Below, piece after piece: positions 22,455-34,257 of a stretch of DNA of 64,000 nt. Each line of letters begins with the position of its first letter. Positions within the stretch are counted from its first letter, which is position 1. The notes below the pieces were generated by a model. It ran no database searches and had not been told where the DNA came from. It saw only the letters and a program-made list of their open reading frames with translations. Where the stretch lies: positions 14,651,501-14,715,500 of the forward strand of contig NC_083701.1 in assembly GCF_033118175.1 (NCBI RefSeq), written 5' to 3'. A program made the position numbers and the translations under genes. The stretch comes from Dama dama (lineage: Eukaryota; Chordata; Mammalia; Artiodactyla; Cervidae).

Positions 22455-23090
22455 GTACTCATTCATTCATTCAGTGAATATTTCTTGAGCACCTACAATG
22501 TGCCAACTGCCAATGGTATGTACTGAGAACACATTGCTGAGCTAAACTTACACAGTTTTTATCCTGCGTCTAGTAGAGGACAGATATTAAGCAAAGAATA
22601 ATAACAATGGTCGTAGGTTTACTGACTGAAATGGCTCCAGTGAAGGACCCATCAAATTACAAGCCAGTGGATCCACTGAAGGATACTATGAAGGCATCTG
22701 ACTAAGGGATTGATCTGGTGTGGGTGATGCAGAAGGAAGTAACATTGGAACTAAAGTCTGAACATTAACAAGTCTGGCTAGTGATGGGGAGGGAAAGAAA
22801 GATAATATCAAGGAGAGGAAACAGCATGAGCTAAAGAAGGAGCATTTACAGAAGGAACACTGTGAATTAGGAGAACTGAAAGAAGACCAGTGTATCTATG
22901 CAAGAGACACAAAGAGGAGTAAATCCTGAGATGAAACTCGGAAGATGGGCAAGGGCAGTTTACAGGGCCTTTCAAGCCATGTTTATGGCTTTTATTCTAG
23001 GAACAATGGGAGCACATTGGATGATTTTAAACAGAATGACATGATCAGATTTGCATTTTAAAAGATCACTCTGGCTACTAGGTATGGAGA
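22455..23090 (+). mobile_element. Ancient interspersed repeat, unnamed
   Basis: Starts cattcattcattcagtgaat then ttgagcacctacaatgtgcc. It runs through agaaggaacactgtgaatt, gggcctttcaagccatg and gaatgacatgatcagatttg to gatcactctggctacta. The same order of blocks is common in mammalian genomes as an ancient repeat. A stretch at 22620-22740 looks unrelated and may be an insertion or decay. Confidence 0.5.
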
Positions 23091-24114
23091 ACCAGCAGTT
23101 GTACATGTAATGGGGCCCTGAAAACTTGCTTCATTAATGACCTACATAAGTGATAAACACCGGAATGTGACATTTGATAAATTAGCTGCCAGTCATTTAA
23201 TACGGCCTTAGCAGTAGCAAGCTCTGACCCTTGCTGTTGAAGAGAAAAAGAGTCTGAAAGGAAGGTGGGTGGGGAATTAAAAGAAAACTGAGTAATTATT
23301 CAACTCTCAGAGTCACTTTTCCCTAGTAGGAGTAGTAGTAGAAGGCACAGTAAGAAAGTCTAAGCCCACATTTTACAAGCAGTAAATAGAAAAAGGCTGA
23401 TATTCTGAGACAGTGGTTTTAATGCATATTTGCTAACACCTTTGGGAGTCCCCAATGGTTCTGCATTTTAGAGGTGTTGTCAACACTGGTGCTGACCATG
23501 AAGTTTAAGGTTTACATGGGTTTGTCTGTACCTGAGGATGACACAGCCTCTGAGATCAAAGTTTCCACAAGAGCCTTGAATCATATTAAAGGAGAAATCA
23601 TGCCAATGGGTACACGTTTGTCACTTAAAAGAGTCCATTAGAAGGAAATAAAGAAGACCTCCGAGGGAGAGAGAAGTGGGAGAGAGATAGAAGACTGTGC
23701 TTCTTTGGGCTTTGTGTGAGTAATGTAGCAGGAGACCCAAAGATCGCCCTTGCCAAATGATTTTTGCTGAACCCTTTGTCAGGAAACAAGACTGGGGCTC
23801 AGAAAACAGAAGCAAGGTCACAGCAAAGGGTAATAGAAAGAGACCCCAGCTCCCTGCCTGAGAAGCAGGGAGGGATGAATTACCAGGCTCCATCTGTGAC
23901 CCAGCTGAGAGTGGAGATGGAATCGGCAGTTGTCCTGCCCTGATCTCATGCTCCATTTCAGTTCATTTACATTAACATCAGATGGAGGGCTGCAGGATGT
24001 CCACAGGAGACCAAAGTCACTTAAATATCCATGGCTCTTTCTTGGTGCTAGCCCGAAGTGAGAACACACAGAAGACATGAGTGGCAAATTGGCTACATCT
24101 CATATGCACACCTA
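23091..24114. other. No recognised feature
   Basis: About 1 kb of unique-looking DNA. A 111-codon antisense frame (23621-23956) has no recognisable domain. Confidence 0.35.
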
Positions 24115-24430
24115 GACCACATAGTTAAATGTACAAGATTTATATGTATATGTGTAAATATGTATCTGCACATATTAAAATGCACACTTATATGTACTGT
24201 CATATAGCTAATCATGCTTGTTCATAGACTACATCCATATGTGCACACTCATATACATGTGTGCATGTGTATACATATTGCACATGTAACTGTGAATGGG
24301 TAGAAGAGTATACATTAGAACATACTGTATTTTTATAAATATATATACATAAAGATAGATGTATAGATATATACATTTACATATGACACATACATATGCT
24401 TGCACACATATGTAAATACCTCAGTATAAA
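24115..24430. repeat. TA/CA/TG-rich low-complexity tract
   Basis: Alternating purine-pyrimidine text made of tatgtata, cacata and tacatgtg units, too degenerate for a fixed period. Probably a decayed microsatellite cluster. Confidence 0.8.
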
Positions 24431-24814
24431 AAATTATAAGCTGAAATGACTAGGTTTAGTTCCATTCTATGTGGAAAAAAGTTGGATCCAAAAGAAGACC
24501 AGAGCCAGACCTGGCTTCAGGCCCTGGTTCACATGCACCCAGTGCCCTGCCCAGGTCAAATCTTCCTCTGAACCTCAGTTCTGTGCTGTTGCTTATTTTA
24601 TTTTATTTTTGCATTTAAGAAGCTCTATGTATCAGGTTTGTCACAGAAGTCCAAAGTGATTCCCAGAAGAGATGGCATTTGTTGCAGTGGATGAAGGGAA
24701 TCATAGGCAGAGAAAATAGCATCAGAAAAGAGACAGGTTTATAACACTAGGAAATTAATTTGAGTTCTTCTTAGAATGCTTGGGAGTTAGAAGAGGAAAG
24801 AAAGTTATGCACTG
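24431..24814. other. No recognised feature
   Basis: No repeat or coding signal recognised up to the Tigger1 boundary. Confidence 0.35.
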
Positions 24815-25211
24815 TACAGGCATACCTCATCTTATTGTGCTTCACAGATACTGTGATTTTTTACAAACTGAAAGTTTATGGCAAGTCTGTTGGTGCCATT
24901 TTTCCAACAGCATTTGCTTACTTATGTCTGTGTCACACTTTGATAATTCTTGCAATAGTTTCAAGAATTTTCATTATTACTATTATATCTGTCATGGTGA
25001 TCTGTGATGAGTGATCTTTGACGTTACTATTGTAATTGTTTTAGGGTGTCCCAAACCACACCTGCAGAAGATGGTGAACTTAACTGATAAATGCTGTGTA
25101 TGTTCTGACTACTCCATCCACTGGCCATTCCCCATCTCTCTCTTTCTTGTTGGGCCTCCCTGTTCCCTAAGAAACAACAATAGTGAAATTAGGTCAATTA
25201 GCGACCCTAAA

Positions 25212-27055
25212 ATGAGCTTAGCTCTAAGTGTTCAAGTGAAAGGGAGGATCATGCCTCTCTGACTTTAAAATCAAAAGCCAGAAATATTTAAGATTAGTGA
25301 GGAGGCATGTTGAAAACTGAAATAGGCTAAGAGTTAGGCCTATTGAGCCAAACAGTTAGCTTTAGCCAAGTTGTAAAAACAGAGAAAAAGTTCCTGAAGA
25401 AAATTTAGCAGTCAACACATGAATGATAAGAAAGCGAAACAATTTTATTGCTGAATACGGAGAAAATTTTAGTGGTCTGGCTAGAAGATCAAACCAGCCT
25501 TAGCATTCCCTTGGGCCAAAGCCAGATCCAGAGCCAGACCCTAGCAGTCTAGAGTTCTATGGAGCTTTAAGAGATGAGGGGGCTGCAGAAATATAAAGCT
25601 AGCAGAGGTTTAAGGGAAAAAGTCATCCTAACATAAAAAGTGTAAGGTGAAACAGCAATTACTTGTGTAGAAGCTTCAGCAAGTCATCCAGAAGATCCAG
25701 CTAAGATGATAAATAAAGGTGGGCATGCTAAACAGAGAGTTTCAATGTAGATAAAACAGCCTTATGTTGGAAGAAGATGCCATCTAGGATTTTTACAGCC
25801 CGAGAGAGGTCAATGCCTTGCTTCACAGCTTTAAAGGGTAGGCTAACTCTCTTGTTAGGGGCTACTGCAGCTGGTGACTTTAAGTTGAAGCCAATGCTTA
25901 TTTAGCATTTCAAAAAAATCCTAACGCTGCTAAGAATTACAGTAAATCTACTCTCCAATGTTCTAGAAATGGAACAACAAAGCCTGGATGACAGCACATC
26001 TGTTTATAATATGGTTTACTGAATATTTTAAATCCATGGTTGAGATTTACTGCTCAGAAAAAAATTCTTTTCAAAATATTACTGTTCATTGACAATGTAC
26101 CTAGTTGCCCAAGAGCTCTGATGGAGCTGTACAATGAGATTAATGTTTTCATGTCTGCTAACACAACATCCGTTCTGTAGCCCGTGGATCAAAGAGTAAT
26201 TTTGACTTCTAAGTCTTGTTATTTCACAAGATTACAGTTGCCCTTGAGAGCAATTCCTCTAATGGACCTGGGCAAGGTAAATTGAAAACCTTCTGGAAAA
26301 TATTCATCATTCTAGATGCCATTGAGTACATTCACAATTCACGGCAAGAGGTCAAAATATCAGCCTTAACAGGAATTTGGGAGAAGTTGATCCCAGCCCT
26401 CATGGATGACTTTGAGGGGGTCAAGATTTTAGTAGAGGAAGTAACTGCAGATATGGAGACAGCAAGATAACTAGAATTAGCAGTGTAGCCTATGATAGGA
26501 CTGAATTGCTGCAATCTCGTGATAAAGTTTGAAAGGATGAAGAATTGCTTTTCTTATGGATGAGTGAAGAAAGTGGTTTCTTGAGAAGAAAACTACTCCT
26601 GCTGAAGATTTTGTGAAGATTGTTGAAATGAAAACAAAGGATTTAGAATATTATATAAGCTTAGTTGATAAAGCAGAGGCAGTATTTGGGAGGATTAACT
26701 CCAATTTCAAAAGAGTTTCTACTATGTGTAAAATGCAGTCAAACAGCATTCCATGCAGCAGATAAATCATTTGAAAAGGGAAAGATCAAGCACTATACCA
26801 AATTTTATTGTTGTCTTATTTTAAGAAATTTTCACAGTCACTCCAATCTTCAGCAACCACCACCCAGATCAGTCAGCAGCCATCATCACTGAGGGAAAAC
26901 CCTCCACTATCTAAAAGGTTATTGTTGTATTTAGTCTTACTAAAGATTCAGACTGGGAAGCCTGGCATGCTGCAGTCCATGGGGTCGCAAAGAATCAGAC
27001 ATGACTGAGTGACTGAACTGACTGAGCAGAAAGATTCAGATGATGTTTAGCTTTT
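25212..27055 (+). pseudogene. Tigger1 transposase pseudogene
   Basis: The Tigger1 transposase (pogo family, N-terminal CENP-B-type DNA-binding domain then a DDE catalytic domain) can be followed across this interval but is broken by stops and frame changes. The best surviving piece is 26216-26470, with residues GKLKTFWK, ILDAIEYIHNSR and IPALMDDFEGVKILVEEV. A further C-terminal piece with LSYFKKFSQSLQ and ISQQPSS begins at 26808. A stop near 26528 and the BovB-tail insertion at 26953-27029 interrupt the end. No functional protein is possible. Confidence 0.8.
26953..27029 (+). mobile_element. BovB/Bov-tA tail-only insertion (77 bp)
   Basis: Only the terminal BovB-type tail is present: gggaagcctggcatgctgca ... 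gagtgactgaactgactgag. A perfect 11-bp TSD, aaagattcaga, lies at 26942-26952 and 27030-27040. It sits inside Tigger1. Either BovB or a Bov-tA-type RNA could be the source because they share this tail. Confidence 0.93.
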
Positions 27056-27267
27056 TTTTTTTCCTTAGCAATAAAATATTTCAAATTAAGGTATGTACTT
27101 TTTTGTAAATATAATGCTGTTGCACCCTTAATAGACTGTAGTATAGTGTAAGCAGCTTTTATATGCACCAGGAAACCAAAACATTTGTGTGACTCCCTTT
27201 ATTGTGATATTCTCTTTATTGTGATGGCCTGTTACAGAACCAGCAATATCTTTGAGGTCTGCTTGTA

Positions 27268-27918
27268 TTTTGAATATTCCTGGCCTCTGCCAGGAGAATG
27301 GATTGTGTCGGGAGATTTTAAGCTTGAGAGTGATAATCAATAGTCGATTTGTGTTTTAGCAACTGTGGTCTGGACATAGGGTGGTAGCTATAAGCATATC
27401 CCTTAAAGAGTGAAGGCCTTTTAAAAAGGCTTTTGCAGCCATCCGGATGGACTGTGAAGGTTTAAACTCAGGCAGGGTCTGCGGGAAGGACATATCGATC
27501 TCCCTTCAGTAGTACAGAAGGATGTGATATGGGTACTCTGCACCCGTTGCCAGCCTTAGTCATTAATCTGGACACCTGAGGAAGTCTTATTCCTCAGGGG
27601 TCCAGTGTTGTATGGAACACATGCTTATCAGAAGGCTGTTGGATGACTTGTGACTCAAACCTCTTTTTATTGACTTGCAGATTGCTAATAGGCAACACAT
27701 ATATCACTTTACTTTGTTAGTCTGGGGAGACCAACCACCCTCTCCCCCGGCCCCCGCAACCTGAGAATAAAGAATCAATGTGAAAAATTACCAGTGATCC
27801 CAACAAGATGGAACCCCAGTGAGTTACTTAGAGAATGGTGCAAAGTAAACCAATAGGCAAAACTGAAAGCTATGTTGGTTACACAGAACCACACACAATA
27901 CAAATCAAACAGTAAATA
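27268..27918. other. No recognised feature
   Basis: No repeat or gene recognised. Confidence 0.35.
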
Positions 27919-27928
27919 TAATATTAAT

Positions 27929-28136
27929 GCTGTACTATGCTTACTTGCTTATTCATGTCCAACTCTTTGCAACCTTATGAACTACAGCCTACCAGGCTCC
28001 TCTGTCCATGGGGATTCTCCAGGCAAGAATACTGAAGTGGGTTGCCATTTGCTTCTCCAGGGGATCTTTCCAACCCAGGTACTGAACCCAGGTCTCCTGC
28101 ACTGCAGGCGGATTCTTTACCATCCGAGCCACCAGG
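27929..28136 (-). mobile_element. Bov-tA SINE
   Basis: Antisense Bov-tA with tail at the left (tcatgtccaactctttgcaa) and tRNA-like head at the right (attctttaccatccgagcca). A 10-bp TSD, taatattaat, lies at 27919-27928 and 28137-28146. Confidence 0.95.
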
Positions 28137-28242
28137 TAATATTAATAATAACTAGGAGATGCCATACTATTAAAATGCCATACTCTTCATATGCTGTTTT
28201 CACCTTCATGGATATCATGATGGTTTAAGAGATTTGGGCCTA

Positions 28243-29163
28243 AGTAGTCAAGGCTGTATATTGTCACCCTGCTTATTTAACTTATATTCAGAGCACATCA
28301 TGAGAAATGCTGGGCTGGAAGAAGCACAAGCTGGAATCAAGATTGCTGGGAGAAATATCAATAACCTCAGATATGCAGATTACACCACCTTTATGGCAGA
28401 AAGTGAAGAGGAATTAAAAAGCCTCTTGATGAAAGTGAAAGAGGAGAGTGAAAAAGTTGGCTTAAAGTTCAACATTCAGAAAACTAAGATCATGGCATCT
28501 GGTCCCATCACTTCATGGCAAATAGATGGGGAGACAGTGGAAACAGTGTCAGACTTTATTTTTTTGGGCTCCTAAATCACTGCAGATGGTGATTGCAGCC
28601 ATGAAATTAAAAGACACTTACTCCTTGGAAGGAAAGTTATGACCAACCTAGATAGCATATTAAAAAGCAGAGACATTATTTTGCCAACAAAGGTCCATCT
28701 AGTCAAGGCTATGGTTTTTCCAGTGGTTATGTATGAATGTGAGAGTTGGACTGTGAAGAAAGCTGAGTGCCAAAAAATTGATGCTTTTGAACTGTAGTGT
28801 TGGAGAAGACTCTTGAGAGTCCCTTGGACTGCAAGGAGATCCAACCAGTCCATCCTAAATGAGATCAGTCCTGGGTGTTCATTGGAAGGACTGATGCTGA
28901 AGCTGAAACTCCAGTACTTTGGCCACCTCATGTGAAGAGTTGACTCATTGGAAAAGACCCTGATGCTGGGAGGGATTGGGGGCAGGAGGAGAAGGGGGCG
29001 ACAGAGGATGAGATGGCTAGATGGCATCACCAACTCAATGGGCATGAGTTTGGGTGAACTCCGGGAGCTGGTGATGGACAGGGAGGCCTGGCGTGTTGCG
29101 ATTCGCGGGGTCGCAAAGAGTCAGACACGACTGAGTGACTGTACTGAATTGAACTGAACTGAA
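28243..29163 (+). mobile_element. BovB LINE, 5'-truncated
   Basis: Sense BovB from within the RT domain (QGCILSPCLFNLY at the start) to the ctgaactgaactgaac tail. The RT frame is open for about 110 codons, then has a stop at 28573-28575 (ggctcctaa). The catalytic motif reads YADY, not YADD: codon 28381-28383 is TAC instead of GAC. Later parts hold further stops (for example gaactgtag near 28790). The left boundary may extend some 20 bp further; no secure TSD is seen. Confidence 0.92.
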
Positions 29164-30429
29164 CAAGGCCATAAGAAGAGTCTTTCTTAACTTTTTCCAT
29201 CTCTAATCACTAGACCCTCTTTTAAACAGTGTCTTTTATAAGGCCCACTCCTGATACTCTCCTAGAGAGGTTAATTTTAAATTTAGCTGATTAGGGACCT
29301 TAATTATGTCTACAAAATCTCTTCACGTTTTCCATGGAGCAGAACATAATCATGGGAGTGATACTGCATCACCTTCTGCACATTCTACTGGTTAGAAGTG
29401 GCAGGTTTCACCTATACTCAAAGATAATTACATAAGTGAATGGATCACTGAAGACCATACTAGAATCCTGCTAACTACAAAGAAGGATGAATAAGTTTAT
29501 CACAGTGATTTGATTTTATCACACGGAAGTCTGAACTGGTAGCAATCAACGAACTTACCACTGAAGGTCAGCACTTGCATACAGAGTATTTTCCCATGAG
29601 TTTTGAATGCATTCTAGCTATCTTGTTTTACTTGTTTTGGTTATTCATGTCCACCACAATTTCCAGGATGTCTTCAGGTAGTAAACATTAAGATTATTTT
29701 CATTTTAATTGGGGATATTATTTCTCAAGAGAACAATATCTCTAAGAGTGTGATTGGTCAAGTTGTTTACTGAAAGACAGTTTCTACTTTTCTATTCGTA
29801 CTTCATGTTTTGTCAAATATCTGCAACATTAGAATTTATTCAATATTGAGCTGCAAATTTCCCAGCTTTGCCATGCAAGCTTTGGAGATCATTCTTGCTG
29901 TATTTCAAATCCATTTTTTTTTTTTTGTGGGAAGAAGGAAAGAGGAAATGATTGAAATGTGGTGGTTGAGATTGGCAGATTGAGGTGGACACTTTGAGGG
30001 CTACACAGATCCCCCTCCAGAAATGAAGGATTTACTGCCTCAGCTGTTGCAAGTGTTGCTAGAAGATGACCCTCATCTATCAGCCCTCCCTGAGGACTGT
30101 CATGGGCTAGAGGAAATTGCTTTGCCCAACAGCACATCTCTTTCCAGGGATTGCCTACATCCAGTAACTGATAAAGGTAGGAGTATCAGGGTCTGAGGAG
30201 TCATCCCAACTCTAGAGCTAACTGTGGCAAGATCTGATCCAATCAGGGGATTGCATGCAAATTCATCTCCTCCCTCTTTCCAGTCCTGCTTTCTTGGCCT
30301 CCCTTCTATAGGTGATGATCTCAGGAGGACTCCCTAATAACAGATCTACATGCTAAGCTCTTATTTAATCTGCTTTTGAGGGGCCCAACCTGCAACAGCA
30401 GACAAAGGGTTTGGGCCAGTTAAGGACTG
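29164..30429. other. Mostly unrecognised; possible LTR scrap
   Basis: 29270-29460 (gctgattagggaccttaatt, then gtctacaaaatctctt) has the feel of an old LTR end, but I cannot name it. The rest holds a T-run near 29914-29925 and no gene. Confidence 0.3.
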
Positions 30430-31117
30430 GGCCCTCTTTGTTTTAATCCTGGTCTGTTAATATTATCACCTTTGCCAATTTTAGGTCAGTTTTCAATAAT
30501 TGAGTTTCTTTATGTGTAGAATTTGGCTGCTTCTTTGAATATCTGGTAACTTTTATTGAATGCTGATAATTTAAGTGTTACTTTGTTGCATGCTGGAAAT
30601 TTTTGTGTTTCTATAAATATTATTGAGCTTTGTCTTGGAATGTGGTTAAGTTACTTTGAAATAGTTTGTGTCTTTAAAATTTTCTTTGTTAGGACCAGCA
30701 AACATTTAGTCTAGGGTTTATTTTCCTGCAGTTCTAAGACAAAACTCTTCTCTATACCAGTTCATTCATGATGCCCTGTGAATTATATGGTCCTCTTCTC
30801 TAGCTGGTGAGTATAGCCTGTATGAGTTTTGCAAATGTTTCTTCTAATCTTCTGGGGTGGTTTTTCCACTGACTTTGAGGAGTCTCCTCAAATGCATGCA
30901 CTGACTATTCCCTACATGAATATTTGAGAGGGACCTTCTGCAGATCTCCAAAGTTCTCTCTCTGTGCAGACCTCTTTCTGCAATATCATGCCCTGCACAC
31001 TCTAGGTGGCCATGTCTCCTCCCGATTCTCAGCTCTGTGTGCTCAGCTCAGGAAAGTCACTGGGTTCTACTCCTGTTCTCAACCCACGTGCAGCAGCCAG
31101 GACAGCTTCCCTGGGTA

Positions 31118-31648
31118 CAACTCAGCCCCCGTATCTGTAGGATCTGTCTACATGGATTCAGCCATACATGGATTGAAAATATTAGAAAAGAGTGCCGCAA
31201 ATTTCCAAGAAACAAAACTTGAATTTGCCACATGCCAACAACTATTTACATAGTATTTACATTGTAATAGATATTATAAGTGGGCATCCCAGGTGGTGCT
31301 GGTGGTAAAGAACCTGCCTGCCAATGCAGGAGACTTAAGAGATGCGAGTTTGATCCCTCGGTCGGGAAGATCCCCTGGAGGAGGGCATGGCAACCCACTC
31401 TAGTATTCCTGCCAGGAGAATCCCATGGACAGAGGAGCCTGGTAGGCTGTAGTCCATAGGGTCACAAAGGTTGGACACAACTGAAGTGACTAAGCACATG
31501 TGCACGCAGGAATCATAAGTAATCTAGAGATAATTTAGAGTGCATGAGACGGTGCGTGTAGGTTACATGCAAATACTACACTGTTTTGTGTAAGGAGCTG
31601 AACATCTGCACAATATGGTAACCCCCTGTGGATACCGAGGGGTGGTTG
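31118..31648. mobile_element. Non-autonomous DNA transposon (Tigger/pogo-like)
   Basis: Second copy of the family at 2479-2807. TA lies on both sides (31116-31117 and 31649-31650). Shared blocks: tggattcagccatacatgga, catagtatttacattgtaat, gtaggttacatgcaaatact and gtggataccgaggggtgg. Without the Bov-tA insert and its TSD the element is about 290 bp. Confidence 0.7.
31282..31510 (+). mobile_element. Bov-tA SINE
   Basis: Sense Bov-tA: tRNA-like head ggcatcccaggtggtgctgg with gtttgatccctcgg, then Bov-A-type body and tail (cacaaaggttggacacaact). The flanks at(t/c)ataagt at about 31273-31281 and 31512-31520 are a TSD with one mismatch. It splits a DNA transposon. Confidence 0.9.
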
Positions 31649-31839
31649 TAGTAACATTTGTAGGGACCACCTAATTTATTTCCTGTCTCAGGGATCACTG
31701 CCTTTCATTGTATGATGTCCAATGATTTGAGAATGGTTTCATATATTTTGTTTGGGTTTTTAGCTTTAGCTAATCCAGCTGGGTAAATACAGTCCTTTTT
31801 ACTCCATATTGGCAGGAAGTGGAATTTCTTCACCTGAGA

Positions 31840-32462
31840 ATTTATCCATATTCAAAATTAAATTTTAAAAAGCAATTCCAGCCACTGGAGACCTAACTGG
31901 CTGGGATCATTTCATAGACTTTAATTACTTTGTTTATTCACTTGATTAATGTTTGTTGTTACTGTGTCTCCTCTTCTGCAGTACCTGTATTTATTCTGTA
32001 GCCCCAGCACCTGCAAGGTGATGGTATCTGTAACACTGTGACCTCACCTGTCTCTCTAGCTCTAGGCCTGGCAGTAGCTTCCTACTATTGCTAATCTCTG
32101 GGTTTCTCTGGGAGACCACCATGGAGGCATGTTCCCTTCACCACAAAGGGAACATAGTTGACCAACAGGCCCAGCTGCTCACCACTCTGCATCTATTTAG
32201 TGTGGTAATGTTTTCCCAAGGCTGATCCAGCCTATAGCAGGGGATCTAGATCCAGCTCAATCTCACCCAGTGTAGGACTCTGCTAATGACTCTCCGCTGC
32301 TTGGAGACTCCATTCTCCTGTCTGACATCTTGGCAGAACTGTGGCTGCAGTCTGAGCTTCTTCCTACCCAGTCCTTCCTTCCTGTTCTTATTTCACAGAT
32401 GTTGGATTTATCTGAGACTCTAGTTGCCTGCCTGTGCTCCCTCCTACTTTCCCCAATAAATC
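31840..32462. other. No recognised feature
   Basis: No repeat or gene recognised. Confidence 0.35.
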
Positions 32463-32470
32463 TTTTGCCT

Positions 32471-33879
32471 ACTTCAGTTCAGTCACTCAGTGCTGTGTGA
32501 CTCTTTGCAACCCCATGGACTGCAGCACCAACTCCCAGAGCTCACTCAGACTCATGTCCCTCAAGTCGGTGATGCCATCCAACCATCTCTTTCTCTGTCG
32601 TCCCCTTCTCCTCCCTCCTTCAATCTTTCCCAGCATCAGGGTCTTTTCAAATGAGTCAGTGCTTCACATCAGTTGGCCAAAGTATTGGAGTTTCAGCTTC
32701 AGCATTAGTCCTTCCAACGAATAATCAAGGACTGATTTCCCTTAGGATGGACTGGTTAGATTTCCTTACTGTCCAAGGGGCTCTCAAGAGTCTTCTCCAA
32801 CACTACAGTTTAAAAGCATCAATTCTTTGGCGGTCAGCTGTCTTTATAGTCCAACTCTCACATCCATACATGACCACTGGAAGAACCATAGCTTTGACTA
32901 GATGGACCTTTGTTTGAAAAGTAATGTCTCTGCTTTTTAATATGCTGTCTAGGTTGGTCATAACTTTTCTTCCAAGGAGCAAGTGTCTTTTAATTTCATG
33001 GCTACAGTCACCATCTGCAGTGATTTTGGAGCCCAAAAGAATAAAGTCTGTCATTGCTTCCACTGTTTCCGTTTCCCCATCTATTTGCCATGAAAGGATG
33101 GGATCGGATGCCATGACCTTAGTTTTCTGAATGTTGAGCTTTAAGCCAACTTTTTCACTCTCCTCTTTCACTTTCATCAAGAGGCTCTTTAGTTCCTCTT
33201 CGCTTTTTGCCATAAAGGTAGTGTCATCTGCATATCTGAATTTATTGATATTTCTCCCAGCAATCTTGATTCCAGCTTGTGCTTCATCCAGTCCAGCATT
33301 TCTCATGATGAAATAAGTTAAATGATGCATATAAGTTAAATAAGCAGAGTGACAATATACAGCCTTGATGTACTCCTTTCCCGATTTGGAACAGGTCTGT
33401 TGTTCCATGTCCAGTTCTAACTGTTGCTTCCTGACCTGCATACAGATTTCTCAGGAGGCAGGTCAGGTGGTCTGGTATCCCCATCTCTTTAAGAACTTTC
33501 CACAGTTTGTTGTGACCCACACAGTCAAAGGTTTTGGCATAGTCAATAAAGCAGAAGTAGATGTTTTCTGGAACTCTCTTGCTTTTTTGATGATCCAATG
33601 GATGTTGGCAATTTGATCTCTGGATCCTCTGCCTTTTCTAAATCCAGCATGAAGATCTGGAAGTTCACAGTTCACATACTGTTGAAGCCTGGCTTGGAGA
33701 ATTTTGAGAATTACTTTGCTAGTGTTTGAGATGAATGCAATTGTGCAGTAGTTTGAGCATTCTTTTGCATTGCCTTTCTTTGGGATTGGATTGAAAACTG
33801 ACGTTTTCCAGTCCTGTGTCCACTGTTGAGTTTTCCAAATATGCTGGCATATTGAGTGCAGCACTTTCACGGCATCATT
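32471..33879 (-). mobile_element. BovB LINE, 5'-truncated
   Basis: Antisense BovB with tail at the left (acttcagttcagtcactcag). TSD ttttgcct lies at 32463-32470 and 33880-33887. About 25 bp near 32525 are missing from the 3' end. The RT catalytic codons are intact at 33223-33234 (YADD). The longest open piece, 32803-33441 antisense (212 codons), covers the second half of RT and part of the C-terminus. An upstream piece at 33284-33598 is in another frame, so at least one frameshift separates them. The segment 33495-33795 is the part missing from the copy at 4461-5773. Confidence 0.94.
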
Positions 33880-34040
33880 TTTTGCCTGCTAATCCCACCT
33901 CATCACCAGCCTTTTGGGAACCCAGAGTGACACACTAACCTTCTCTTGTTTGGTTTTCAGTTATCCCAATACTCCATAACTAGGTTGCCCATGTTAAATT
34001 TCCTCTACTGAACCATCTGGCATGACTACTTTTTATGCCA

Positions 34041-34257
34041 ACTTGTTTAATTGCTATAAGTCGTGTCTGACTCTTTACAACCCCATGAGCTGTAGCCTGC
34101 CACGTTCCTCTGTCCACGGGATTTCCCAGGCAAGAATACTGGAGTGGGTTGTCATTTCCTTCTACAGGGGATCTTTCCAACTCAGTGATCAAAACTGGAT
34201 CTCCTGAGTCTCCTGCATTGCAGGTGAATTATTTACTGCTGAGCACCAGGGAAGCTC
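34041..34257 (-). mobile_element. Bov-tA SINE
   Basis: Antisense Bov-tA: ataagtcgtgtctgactctt at the tail, ggcaagaatactggagtggg in the body, and a decayed tRNA-like head ending caccagggaagctc. No clear TSD. Confidence 0.9.

Larger units (their letters stand above)
24817..27265 (+). mobile_element. Tigger1 DNA transposon, nearly complete
   Basis: Both terminal inverted repeats are visible: caggcatacctcatcttatt at the left and caatatctttgaggtctgc with cttg at the right. TA flanks them (24815-24816 and 27266-27267), the pogo-superfamily target duplication. Total 2,449 bp including a 77-bp BovB-tail insertion plus its 11-bp TSD, close to the family's usual 2.4 kb. It inserted before the BovB tail and is dead. 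Tigger1 belongs to early placental evolution. Confidence 0.93.
30430..31835 (-). mobile_element. L1M 5' UTR region (antisense)
   Basis: Antisense L1M 5' region. At the left are gttactttgttgcatgctgg, gcatttggtctagg-like blocks and tgatgccctgtgaattatat, then ccaaagttctctctctgtgc. At the right the text resumes with tgtctcagggatcactgcc, tgtatgatgtccaatgattt and actccatattggcaggaagt. A DNA transposon (31118-31648) and, inside that, a Bov-tA (31282-31510) interrupt it. Confidence 0.75.
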
